Shown in pieces: positions 49,373 through 60,600 of a DNA stretch of 64,000 nt. The notes beneath the pieces were generated by a model. That model searched no databases. It saw nothing but the letters and a program-made list of their open reading frames with translations, and was not told the origin of the DNA. The stretch comes from Limonium bicolor. Lineage: Eukaryota > Streptophyta > Magnoliopsida > Caryophyllales > Plumbaginaceae. The stretch lies in NCBI GenBank assembly GCA_023374045.1, contig CM041776.1:136775296-136839295 (forward strand). Direction: 5' to 3'. The stretch's first letter is position 1. Each line of letters begins with the position of its first letter. A program made the position numbers and the translations under genes.

Positions 49373-50203
49373 TTATCCCGGATCAAAAATAAAAGTTGAC
49401 AATGGCGTCAACGGGAATACAAAGTGGCCAATAATCAGAAATAAACCACCTGGATCAAAACAGAACGTTACCTCAACAAATAAAATAGGAAAATAAATAC
49501 TCCACAAAACCTGGTGTTTGAGGAGGTATTGACGGTAACGGGTCTCAAGCAGGAGACCAAATTCTGATTGTTGGTCTTCCTCAAATTGGAGGATGTAAAC
49601 ATCCTCCTTCTGTGGGTGAGGCTCAAAGAGACCGTGATAATGGCACAGAAGTGGTGGCTCATCCCTCTCAAATTCAAGGATGTAAACATCCTTTTCGTTT
49701 AGGACCAAGGGTGGTGAGGGAGGGTAATTTGAATCTTCAACAAGTAGCTCCTCCTCAGACTCATAATAGCCCTCCATAATTACAGCATCGGGAACAGTCA
49801 CAACCTTCAATTGTTCTTCATGATTCGGATATGGTTGAGAAGGAAGTGAACTAGGAGAACTTTGCTGTAATAACAATTGAGTCAGCTGACTCAACTGTCC
49901 CTGCATGTTCACAAGGGTTTGCTCCAATTTTTGCTGGCCCAAAGTCAGCTCCTGATTGATAATCATTTGCTCCTCAATTTGACTCTGCTGAGTGGCCATG
50001 AACTCGTTAATCAACATCTGCAGGTTATCAATATTAGAGTCCCAAGTTTCCTGCTGAGGTGGAGGTTGCTGCAGATAATCTGGTTGATCCTCTAACCACA
50101 ACTGCTCTCGCAATTTGAGACAGTCGTCGAACTCATGAGGTCCCCCACAATACGAGCAACATATATCAGTCAACGACCTGTCCAACTTATATGCCATTAT
50201 CAA
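49373..50203 (-). CDS. Gag-like ORF of element G
   Basis: A 276-codon open frame starting MIMAYKLDRS. At residues 16-28 CSYCGGPHEFDDC is a CX2CX3HX4C zinc knuckle. Then comes a Gln-rich coiled-coil-like part (QSQIEEQMIINQELTLGQQK, LSQLTQLLLQQSSPS) and an acidic part with two copies of a KEDVYIL(E/Q)FE motif. The end is hydrophobic and may be read-through of non-coding sequence. Comparable short Gag-derived proteins occur in non-autonomous Athila/Tat-type elements. No capsid domain or protease is present, so it would depend on another element. Confidence 0.7.
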   Translation of the reverse strand: MIMAYKLDRSLTDICCSYCGGPHEFDDCLKLREQLWLEDQPDYLQQPPPQQETWDSNIDNLQMLINEFMATQQSQIEEQMIINQELTLGQQKLEQTLVNMQGQLSQLTQLLLQQSSPSSLPSQPYPNHEEQLKVVTVPDAVIMEGYYESEEELLVEDSNYPPSPPLVLNEKDVYILEFERDEPPLLCHYHGLFEPHPQKEDVYILQFEEDQQSEFGLLLETRYRQYLLKHQVLWSIYFPILFVEVTFCFDPGGLFLIIGHFVFPLTPLSTFIFDPG

Positions 50204-50673
50204 AAATAGTTAGAAAGCTAAAACAAAAATAAAACTAACAATGTTAAAAAAACGAAAAAACAACGATAAGAAGAAAATAACTGAAAACAAAATAAACTTA
50301 GAATAAAATAGAATATAACATAATAATAATAAAAATATAACAAGATAAAATAACTAAAATTAATTAAATAAAAACAAAACAAGATAAACTATCAAATGAA
50401 ATAATAACAAAATAAACTAAGCATAAAATAGAATAAAATTAAAGAAAGCAACTAAAAAAAAACTAGAAAAAAATAAATTAAATATAAACAAAAATAAGAA
50501 ACACAAAATTAAAATTATAACTAAATTAAAAAAAAGATAGAAATAAATTAACAAAAATAGCAAAATTTCTAAAAAAAATAAACTAAAAATAAATAAAATA
50601 AGATAAATAAAAATAAAAATAAGAAAACAAAATAAAACAAAACAATTGACAACCCAAGCTAAGGACTAGACAA
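50204..50673 (-). other. A-rich untranslated leader of G
   Basis: The plus strand is mostly A with some T (aaataaaa-type runs), so it is T-rich in element sense. It lies between the PBS and the Gag-like ORF. No coding is seen. Confidence 0.7.
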
Positions 50674-50696
50674 AGTCAAGTCCCCGCAACAGCGCA
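50674..50696 (-). promoter_or_regulatory. Primer-binding site of G
   Basis: Minus-strand GCGCTGTTGCGGGGACTTG resembles the TGGCGCCGTTGCCGGGGA class of PBS found in Athila/Tat elements. It lies a few bases from the LTR edge at 50701. Confidence 0.75.
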
Positions 50697-50700
50697 ATTT

Positions 50701-52062
50701 TGCAAACAAGAAATGTTAATCTACTAAAAGCTAAGAAATAAACCTAGAAATTAATAAATCAAAAAGTCTTCGGGTTGCAAATAATCCCGGTCACTGCAGT
50801 ATAGAAAACGTAGCAACCAGGTATCGAATCCGGGACTTGAAGAAAGTAAGTCTAGTCCTAAGAAAACTGGAAATTCAGGGGGTTGTTCTTGTTTGGGAAT
50901 CAAATAAGAAAGAAGAAAATAAATTAAAACTGATAAAGTTATATGGATGAGTGGAATTCCGGGTTCAAGTTATTTTTTCACTAGTCGGATTATGCGAACT
51001 TCTACAAATCGATAAGAGATATGGATTGGCTAATTCTTCAATATCTTTCCAGAATTAAATCATAATCTCCGAAAAGCTCATCTAGTAGAACACACAAGGT
51101 CTAATCCAGAACCTAGCGAAACACACATAGATGGATGAAGCTTAAAAAATTACGACGCACCTGAGGGAAAATATAATCAATCGATCTAATTTTCCACAGG
51201 CTAACAGATTAATTTGACCTTCTTGTTAATCACCGATCTGATCATAACAAGATTCGTAAGGCTTTTTAAGAAATTCGCGAGATTAATTAAAAAGCACAAC
51301 ATTTGCATTAATCTGAAACAATCCGAAAATAAAATCTCAAATCATAATTGTAGATGTACGTGTAAAACGAACTAGCTACAAATAACCATCACCCGGAGTA
51401 AATCCTTCCTAGCCTAACATGTTACAAAAAGAGTATAGAGAGATAGAGAAGAATTAATCTGGTGTAGAAGATTCCTCCGTTTGTCTCGCTATCCAGATCT
51501 ACAATTTACTAGGCTGGAGGTTGAAGATGATGGTGGAGGAGAAGAACTCTCGCGGCTGCTTGCGTTCTTCTCGGCGTGAGAAAAAGAAATAAAAACTAAA
51601 CCTAAAGCTAAAAAATAGAACTGAAGTGATGTTGTGTGGATGAGTGGATGAGTGGATGGATGGATGGATGGATCCTTTCTCAGCCAAAGCCTTCCTTATT
51701 TATAAGATAAATTCAAGGCTCTTCGCTTGTTCATTAATGTATTCTTTTCAATTGCCTCCAGTTTCGCAAATTAAATAGAGACCTTTGAATTTCTCTAACT
51801 TATACTATCTTCAATTATTTCATTGACAACCCTTGGAAGACTCTGGAGTTACCTGCACATAAATAGGGAGTTAGTGTATTCACTTTAATTTATTAACTCC
51901 TCCGTGATAATGTCATATATTCCCCACATATCCATCCTATAACTTATTTTTTGAAAGTTTCTTTTAGTTATAAGAATGGAATACAATTAAGTACTAAATC
52001 AGAGAGAAATGACAATAAAACAAGATATTTTGATAGCAAAAATATAGAATATCAGCTTATCA
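50701..52062 (-). repeat. LTR of element G (1.36 kb)
   Basis: On the minus strand it starts TGATAAGCTG and ends CTTGTTTGCA beside the PBS. Only one copy exists in the window. It holds a gatg/gatgg tract (51637-51672) and a short minus frame (51499-51687) without domains. Confidence 0.8.
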
Positions 52063-52110
52063 CAACCTAAGTCTAACCGCTCCTACTCTCGTAGTGCGTC
52101 CTCATGGGCC

Positions 52111-52161
52111 TCTTACCTGCAAGTGTAAAAATAGCCCCCGAGGGGGTCAGCACGAATGCTG
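52111..52161 (-). promoter_or_regulatory. LTR hairpin plus splice-donor-like module, A 5' LTR
   Basis: Same as 37576-37626. The donor-like GT begins at 52116, upstream (in element sense) of G, the PBS and gag. It is a candidate leader donor for the acceptor at 47455. Confidence 0.55.
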
Positions 52162-53258
52162 GTACCCTCTCATGGCCCCCAAGCTAACGGGGCTACGACG
52201 ACTAATTGTCGATAGCATGGGAAATTGATTACATACACAATCATAATATGAAGTGCAATAATAATAACCACAGATGAACATGTATAGTTCACAACCAATG
52301 AACGACTCAAGCGTTCCCTTAACAAGTGGGTTAGTAACCCCCTCCTTAGTCCTCATTTCCTTAATCTCAGTTCCTTACCTTACCTTAATCTTAATCTCAA
52401 TCTTAATCTTAATCTCAGTATACAAACCTTTCCTGGGAGGGATTGGTTGTAGCTTAATTCGAACCTGGGATTTAAGTGATCCCATCGCACCATCTTAATG
52501 CCACCTACTCTGGACGGGAGTCCAGCGTAGCTGAGCCGGCAACCGGCCCTAGGCAACAAGTCCGAAGACAAGTCCTTAAGCGGAGGGCGGATCTGATTCA
52601 GATACCGTCCCCCTTTTTCCTTAGCATGCATGACCGGAGATCGGTCCCGGGTTTCCTCACTCAAGTTCCAGTTAGTAGACATCTTAATCACCATGTGCTA
52701 GCTAAGCCTTATCGGGCATTAACCAACAACCATCAAACTTAACTCTTATTCTTAACTCAATAGGTACTAAACTTGGTTAGTAACAATCTCAAGTCTCGCG
52801 GGTTAGTGTAAATATAACACAATCACAACGAGAACAAAATAATCCGGTTGCATGCTTTGTCTTGTTTTAGTCATAGCAATTAAACAGATAGCACACAAGC
52901 CGAGGGACACCTCGTTAGCAAGCAGGTCACAAGAAGGATTGTACCGTTCACCGTCGATCGTTGTTTGTTTAACCTTCTTCGGGGTCCCAATTCACAAACC
53001 TAAAACATTCATTCATTTTTAGGTTATTAGTTATTTGCACCTTACTTAACTCACTTAGTCCCTAAGGGCTTCCATTCAATAACCTCTCAAGTCTTATCAC
53101 TTAGCTTACAACTTAACTTTAAACATTAAAACTTATACTTAAGCTTAACTTAATTCCTTAAGTTCTTAGGGTCCTAATCATTACTACCCTACTAATGGCA
53201 TACCCTAATACCAATTAACACCCTCAGAAATTAAAATTTCTTTTTTTTTGTTTTTAGG

Positions 53259-53592
53259 CTGACCGGACTTCGACCGGACTTGCCAAGTCCGGTCCGTTCC
53301 AGTACCCTTTACCGTTTGAAAATTCTACCCCGACCGGACTTACAAGTCCGGTCCCCAAGGTCGGTCCATTCCGAGAGTTCTCCCCGTGAAAATTTTAAGC
53401 CCGACCGGACTTGACAAGTCCGGTCCCATGTCCGGTCTATTCCAGAAACTAATTCCCTTACAAAACACAAGCCCGACCGGACTTGTAAGTTCGGTCCAAG
53501 TCCGGTCGGTTCCAGAAACATTTTCCGGTAATCTAACAGAGCCCGACCGACCTTGCAAGTCCGGTCCTAAGGTCGGTCGGCTCCAGAAACTT
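53259..53592. repeat. Palindromic GACCGGACTT array, A 5' LTR
   Basis: Copy of 38722-39053 with several small differences, for example gtccccaaggtcggtcc in place of gtccaatgtcggtcc in the second unit. Confidence 0.87.
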
Positions 53593-56413
53593 GTTTCTAA
53601 ATTCTCTTTCAACTCCAAACTTCTCCTCATCTATTCTAATATGTTATAACCTCATTTGGGCACCTCAAATACACCTTAAGCCCTCCTTTAAATACCTTAA
53701 ATCATCCACCAAGATCCACCTTAGTCATTATGCATTTTCCTTGTAATAATGCTAACACTTGTAATGCTTTCCTCTAGGTTTCTAGGTGGTGGTTCATACC
53801 TAATGTAACCACTATGCCAAATGTTTTCTTCACCACTATAACATCATCTCCCAAGCATCTCTCACTATCTAAAACTCTTTTAAGCATTTACTTAAAGTTC
53901 CTTAACAAGTTTAAACTTCCATCATCATCACATTATTTCCTTCCTAGTTGTGCATCAACATTTGCCTAAGTCCTAAACACTCGAATACATTCTCTTGATT
54001 CCTAAATCTTCCATGGTGATACCTAAGTCATCATAAGTCATTAAAACACCTTAACTTCACCCTTTTTCATCAAGACAACCCATAGAACATTTCTAGTACT
54101 TCCTTAGTCATTAAATTCCCTTAGAATATCTTAAACACTTAAACTCTCCTTTAAATTTCGTCATGGGTTCTCTAATATAGTACTTCCTAACACATGGTTT
54201 TTCTCCATCAAACAACCAATACCACACAATTCTCATCAAACACCTTAACACCCAATTTACACTAAAACTTCACCACATCATCATATAATGCTTAAACTTA
54301 AAATGCTTGGCACTTAGGCCCTTAAATAAACAATAATCTTAACCACTGAATTTCCACATATACATGCCTTCAACCTGCGAATACACTCAACAAGGCTCCC
54401 ATTGAAATAAAATGCTTCTTGTACTTCACCTTTATATTCTTAAATTATCTCTTTTCTCATTTGCTCCTTAGTCACAAGTTCACAAGAATAGTCATTGTTT
54501 CTCCTAGGTTTTATAGCACCTTCCCAATATAAACTCTACCACTAAACTCATCATATACCTACATCTCATTCCCTTAAACAACAAAACACCTTAAGGTAAG
54601 TAATTTACCTTGTTTTCTCACAAGCTTAAAAGCTTTTCTCCTTAGGTTTTCTTTGTTCAATCTCGGTCACCAATGTGATTCTCCTTGCCAATGTTCTAAC
54701 CAATATCCAATGACTCCAATGAGTACTAGATAACACATTAACCCTAAGGAACAAACCCTAGGTTAAAAATATGCTTTAAGGTATTAATGTGATTATTTAC
54801 CTTGGTTTTCTCAAGACAACTTGGGTATGAAGAGAAGGACCTCCTCTCTCCTTTGAAGAGTAGAAACAAGCTAGAACAAGGCATAAACATGGAGTCCCAT
54901 GAGCACTAATTTTCGGACATGTGAAGAAAATGGTGGAAACCTAGATTTTCTTACACTTTCTTTACCTTAAGAGAATGGATGCCAATGGAGTCTCCAAACT
55001 TGAATTTCCTCCTCTAATGGTGGTTTGACTTGGCACCAAAATGAAGCTCTTGAAGTTTTGAAAAGATAGAAAGGAGGAGCTTGAGCTAACTAAGAAGAAT
55101 ATGTATTTTGTTTTGGATTTGGAGCTAAAATGAGCAAGTTGTGTGCAAGAGAAGGTGGAGCTAGCATGGAGAGGAGCTTCACGTTAATGGAGAAGAGAAA
55201 GAGAGCAAGAAAACCGTGTGAGACAAGGGAGAATGAAGAAGTGAGGAGAGAGGTAAGTAAAATGTGATATTTATCTTAAAAGGTGAATAGTACTTTATGC
55301 TTTATAAGACTTATTTGCTTCTTAATTACTTAATGAGTCATGAAGGTGGTGACTCACCTCCTAAGAAACCGGCCCCCTTTTAGTAATGAGGGTAGTTTAG
55401 TCTTTGTTGACCAATTGTCTCACTTATACAGACTTATGTTATAAACTAGCTTAATTAATTCACTATTCACCAAAACAAGGCACATTGTTGTGAAATTTTT
55501 GATTTCCCATTGATATAGACTTCCAAATGTGATACTATATAGTACACATGTTAATTAAAGAGTAATGATGGACATCTAGCCATTCAAAACTCATTTACAA
55601 GACAATTTTTCAAAAACGTGCTTTAAGACTCCTTAAAGCACATTTTGTGTTTTAACTTGTTTTCAAGCTTGGTTTTCTTGGTAATTGACTTAAAATGACC
55701 ATTAGGATATTACTAAGGTCTTAGGACAATATTTGGGTACCCTCCCATGTCTTCTAAGCTTAGAGCACATTTTTGTCAAAACTTCTTTTGGTGTTTCCTT
55801 ATATTTTCTTTGATTAGAAATGTTTCTTAATGTTTCTAAGGCATTATTTAGCCTCCTTATATCTTAGTTTCTCATTTGAACACCATATCTAAATTTGGGT
55901 ATTTCACAACTGGAAATGAAAGGTTCGAAATGAAACAAAATGAAGGGTTTATAGTTCATCCCTTTTACATTGACAACGAAAAAACTAGACAACTGAATGT
56001 AAAGAAAGTAAGGGTCTAAGCCTCTTCATGAGGGAAATAGTCCTCACCAGGTGAACTCGGGTCATCACTCGCTGCCTCGACGCGGTCCACCATGTTAAGG
56101 ACCGGTGCCTTGCCCGGCCTCTGGGGGTAGTTCTGTCCCGGCCTCTGTGGATGGCTCTGGGCGGGGAGGCTGGTAGATGGTCCAGCACCTCTTGTGCCAC
56201 CTCGACCTCCTCCAGTAGTAGTAACAGCTGGGGCTCTAGCAGTGGTCTCGGTAGCGGGCTTGTAGTTCCAAGAATCCGGGTTCTTGTGGCATTCGAATCC
56301 CCTATGCCCTTTCTTACCACAGTAGTTGCATTCCACTAGATTTCCTTTACAATCCTTGCCCGGGTGGTCCTTCTTGCACCACTTGCAGAAGTATCTTCTT
56401 ACTGGTCTGTTTC

Positions 56414-56483
56414 CTGTTTCAGTGCAAGGTTAGTGACGTGATAGCATAAATGTAACCATATTATAGATTCTAACTTTTCTCAC
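56414..56483 (-). other. Candidate gag intron 2 of B
   Basis: 70 nt, GTGAGA...AAACAG, phase 1. It matches the position and phase of A intron 2 (46477-46397). Confidence 0.6.
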
Positions 56484-56694
56484 CCCTGGGTGGTTCGTAG
56501 CGGAGAGGCTTAACATTAGCATTAGAAGGGACGATGGCCTTCTCGTTCCCTCCCTTGAAAAATTTTCCCCTCCTTTCCTGAGTCTGAGGGGGTCCTCTTC
56601 CATTTCCTCCTCCATTGTCATTCCTCCTCTTGCCTAGCACAGAATCCTGATAGGCAATGGTGGTCTCGCAATCGTTCGCATCATCAGCTAGTTC

Positions 56695-56761
56695 CTGTCG
56701 TTACAAGATGTGTTAGTGGGGAAATCTTTGCGCACCAGAAATTCTAACTCATATTCCATAC
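56695..56761 (-). other. Candidate gag intron 1 of B
   Basis: 67 nt, GTATGG...CGACAG, phase 0, directly after MTLQ. It matches A intron 1. Translation through it stops within seven codons. Confidence 0.6.
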
Positions 56762-57649
56762 TTGTAGGGTCATCCCTCTGGTGGAACCGATCATAGTCAT
56801 GATCTTGAAGTTCAAGCCGGTATAGAATTTGTCCACCAGATATCTTGGAGCGTAAGCTCCCTCTCCAATGACAGCAAGTAACTCCATAAATTTATTGTAG
56901 TACTCAGCAACAGAGGAATTCCCTTGCTTCAGCTGCTCGAACTCACTCCTCATCCTCTTCTGTAGATAGGATGGATATAATTTAGCTCTCCGGGCCACTA
57001 GAAATGCTTGGAAGTCAAAGTTCGCCTGGGCCGTCAGCTCGGCTCTAGCAGTCTGCCACCATCGATGTGCGGGTCCCTGAAGGAAGTAGGCCGCTATGTC
57101 CACCTGGCGATTCACTGGAACATGTAGAGAGGTGAAGGCCTTCTGCATCTCGTCTATGTATTTCTCTAAAGTCTTCGGTTCTGGTTGGCCTTCATAGATG
57201 GGAGGACGAAGGTCGTTAACCGCCTTCAGCCAGTTGAACTCCCCCGGGGACCATTAGGTGGTGGCGGTGGTGGCTGTGGGATCTGAGCCTGCTGCTGGGC
57301 CAATGCAGCTGTCACAATCTGCACTATGACCTCCGGGGTGACAGCGACGGGTCCATAGCCTCCTGAGGGACCAGCTCCTCCTCTTCCTCCTCTTCGAGAC
57401 ATCTAGCTGGTATGACGGTTTTGTTACTCGGAAGGCGTATTGTAAAGTCTAACTATCTATGTAGTAATATATGAAATATTTATAACGTCCTAAGGACGGT
57501 TCGTATGTACATGAAGTAAGTATGGGGTAGGGTCACGCGCCTTTCTGGAATTCTCACTTCCCAATTCTACCCCAGTTCCCCAGTTTTAAGTGCACCTATA
57601 ATCTAAGTATTTCACTCGGCTAGTTTTCTCGGGTTCAGAGCGTAACTAC

Positions 57650-57661
57650 GCTCTGATACCA
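57650..57661 (-). promoter_or_regulatory. Primer-binding site of B
   Basis: Minus-strand TGGTATCAGAGC lies 5 nt from the LTR edge at 57667, with a self-complementary tcagagcgt/acgctctga stem beside it. Confidence 0.93.
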
Positions 57662-57666
57662 ATTTC

Positions 57667-60600
57667 TGTAACGCCCCTATTTAACATATTTATAGCGGAA
57701 ATAAAATACTAAAGGCGTACAGACCATCGGGTTCCAAACACCCGGTACCAAACCTCACCAAAATACAACTTAATGATTACAACTGTCACGGCCTGAACCT
57801 CGAGAAAACTTAACAAAAGTAAGCAGTAATAAAACATATAGACTCTCAAAACCTAATCCCATCCCAACCACTCGTTCTCTTCGTGGCCACCTGTAAAATA
57901 ACTCGTACCTGCAAGATAAAACCAAGCAGCCCACCCCGGGAGGGTGGGTCAGTTCCCTGGAATGGAACTGGTACGATCCTCCAAAAACAACTTATAATAC
58001 AACTCTTAAATAAATAATAACAGGAAAACAATCACTAAAACCACACAGAGGAACAAGACGTTTCACAAATCACCAAATCAAGATAACAAGATAAGAATAA
58101 AGATTAATAACAGAAAAATAAAGTTAGTGAAACAAAATCACATCATGTGTTAGTGAACATCAATTTCCTTAGTTAAACCCAATTCCCGTTAGGAGTAGAA
58201 AGACTCAGATAGTCACAAAGGACTAAGAATGAAAAGATAGATCCAAGAACCATTAATTCAAGAGTAGAATAAAACCAATTGGGAGAGATGGCCCCCACCG
58301 CCAGATATAAATGTTCGTATGGACGAGGGATATACAGCCCCCTGCTGTCAGTTTAATAATCTCCTGGTGGACGAGGGATATACAACCCCCTGCTGTTAAA
58401 TATAAATGACCCTATGGGCGAGGGTTATACAGCCCCCTGCTGTTACCAATGAAGACGCGCGCACGTCGAAACCTCAAGAACCAGCTCATGGATGAACCGA
58501 TATCCAGAGTCAAAAGTAGAATTTACCAAAGTTGACCTTTTTCCAAATTCCCACTAGATCACCAACTACCCAGAGCAATACCAAAACACTCAGTCCTACA
58601 GAGTGCAGAAGCGTAAACCCTAAGCAGTCAATGTCTAAAGGAACAACCAAAGAGAAGGAACCAATACCCAAGTGAGTTTCACATTCAAGGCTCAGTTAGT
58701 CACACAAGCTGAGTTAGTCGCACAACCATTTCCTTTTTTGAAATTCCTCTTAAAGTCAGTTAGCATTTTCCAAAACATTCCACAAGTCAATCAGCAAAAA
58801 TATCGGAGTACGAGAAATCGTACCTGGTATGTGAAGAACAATAAATAACTCGAATAAGTGATTCCCCAATAGTAACCTATAATTAAGGTATTCCAAGTGT
58901 CGATTAGTTAAGGGACTTATAAACTAAACAACCTTCTTTTCTTACTGATTAATAGTTCCAGGTTTACCATTATCCTTTCACAAAGATTTGGGCTTGAATT
59001 GTTAACTAAATCCTTTACTAGGCCCTTTTTGTTTAGTTTAGAACGATTTAGAATTTATTCGTGAGAGTGGCCCAAACTCTCTTTGAACTTTTTAAGTGGG
59101 CTTTTGGAGTTCAAAGACTTGGGCTTAGTAGGTCAACCCAAGACCGTGTTACGATTATGTTGTATAATTAAACCCTTAAGTTAATAGTGACTATTTAATT
59201 ACACACCGATTAACCCAAGGTTTAACATATATACATATATATATATATATCCTACTTAGTATAACTATCACAAGGAATATTATTTCCCTCATCTATTTTA
59301 ATGCATTTATATACATATATATTTATATCTTTATTTATTAAGATTTATCCATAACAATCTTAGGAAATTTTATTGTATTTAATTATGTTCAATAACTTTT
59401 AGACATACCACAACCGACATATGGTTTAATAAGTAAAATGTTTTCCTTTATTTATTTAATGTATATAAGTATACCTGTATTAGAATTTAACTAAGATGTC
59501 CCCTATGTAGCTTATTATATTTAAACTATCTTATTACCACAACCTTTAACTGCATTCCAAATATGATTCATAAAGTATTTCTTTAGCTATATCTTAGGAT
59601 TCTAGCTCTTATAATATTTAGTTATTACAAGTGTTAATTATCAGTTCCTTGTTTTACTCTAAGTTACTACTTTATTCCCTTCTTATACATGCATAAAAAT
59701 ATATATATTTACTCCTTAGTTTAATTAAAAATAATAACTCCCATATAGAATAACAAGTTAAACGTAAAAACAATTAAATCCCTTGATTTACATAAGTTTC
59801 TACTTAAATAAGTATATATACATATATGTAAATAATTTCACTTCTCTTAAAAACCAATACCAAAACATTTATAAACTTACTGTTATAAAATGTTAATTTA
59901 GTTTTCCCATATTTTCTCCTGCTTAAAAGTTAATTAACAAACCATACTTTAATTTTTGGTTACATTAAAACCCTTATATTATAAGTTATTCTTATGAAAA
60001 ACTCATAAACACAATTTTTAAAACCTGTTACCATTGCCCATAAATTCCCAAATTTAATATACAGTAACCATAACATTTTAGACATATTATAAAATTTTTA
60101 TTTCATAAAAATATCGTTTTAATTTAGCCCAAATAATTCCAGAAAACCCGTAACTTGCAAAAATCATAACTTATGTTTATAAACTCCAAAACCATATTAA
60201 TTTACATCAAAGTAAACTAGATTTAATAAGGAATCTATGGTTAAAATCTCAAGTCAAAATACCTTCGGGAAGGCCATTAACTAAATTCAACAAGTTAGAG
60301 CTAAATTCTGAAATTTTATAAACTTATAACATTTTTATTATCCACGATCTAATCTCGGCCGTCCGTTTCATTAAGTCCAGATCGGACGGCCCCTGAACGC
60401 CTAGTTCATCAGCGAAGCTATAAACCATGTCGAGTACTAAATCTTCAATATCTCCCAATCTACAGAACGAAATCGAGTGATTCTTGTTTCTATGGTTTCG
60501 AAATTAAATTACGGTTCTAATGACACCGATTTCCCCAATTATAATGCAGTATTCAATGGTTTTCGAATTCGATTTCGAGGTTAGGGTTCATGCGGGTTTC

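Larger units (their letters stand above)
47978..52062 (-). mobile_element. Non-autonomous element G with a single LTR
   Basis: A 4.09-kb insertion in the A 5' LTR, flanked by caacc at 47973-47977 and 52063-52067. Comparison with the uninterrupted A LTR at 37520-37540 fixes the edges. On the minus strand it starts with an LTR (50701-52062), then a PBS and a gag-like frame (49373-50203). It ends at GTGTGAGGA, a purine tract, with no second LTR. No pol is present. The PBS type and the CX2CX3HX4C knuckle point to the Athila/Tat side of Ty3/gypsy (inference). Confidence 0.85.
37241..55906 (-). mobile_element. Ty3/gypsy chromovirus A with nested element G
   Basis: It runs from TGTAACACCCC at 37241 to GGGTATTTCA at 55906. 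The flanks aaact and caact are a 5-bp target duplication with one change. The 3' LTR is 37241-41357, the internal region 41358-47689, and the 5' LTR 47690-55906 including G. The internal order is gag, AlkB, protease, RT, RNase H, integrase, chromodomain. It inserted into B between gag and AlkB, in what looks like an intron of B, in the same orientation. Several frameshifts make it defective. Confidence 0.95.
47690..55906 (-). repeat. 5' LTR of A, interrupted by element G
   Basis: Right copy of the A LTR, about 4.13 kb after removing G and one caacc. It shares the internal landmarks of the 3' LTR: the hairpin-donor module (52111-52161), the ttcaccgt block (52885-52950) and the palindrome array (53259-53592). 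Small indels and substitutions separate the two copies. It contains no gene of its own. Confidence 0.95.
56048..57402 (-). pseudogene. gag: Gag of chromovirus B, three candidate exons
   Basis: It starts at ATG 57402 (MSRRG, Gly-rich) after an acceptor-like CAGCTAG. A Pro-rich stretch follows, then a one-base frameshift near 57245 and the Gag domain (MQKAFTSLHVPVNRQVDIAA, GPAHRWWQTARAEL, VAEYYNKFMELLAVIGEG). Intron 1 is 56761-56695 (after MTLQ) and intron 2 is 56483-56414. Exon 3 has two zinc knuckles, CKWCKKDHPGKDC and CNYCGKKGHRGFEC, then a Thr/Gly/Arg-rich tail. At 56048 the donor-like CCTG^GTGAGG precedes a stop (56016) by a few codons. Because A is inserted just downstream, B's gag is now 18.7 kb from its AlkB and pol. 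Confidence 0.9.
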
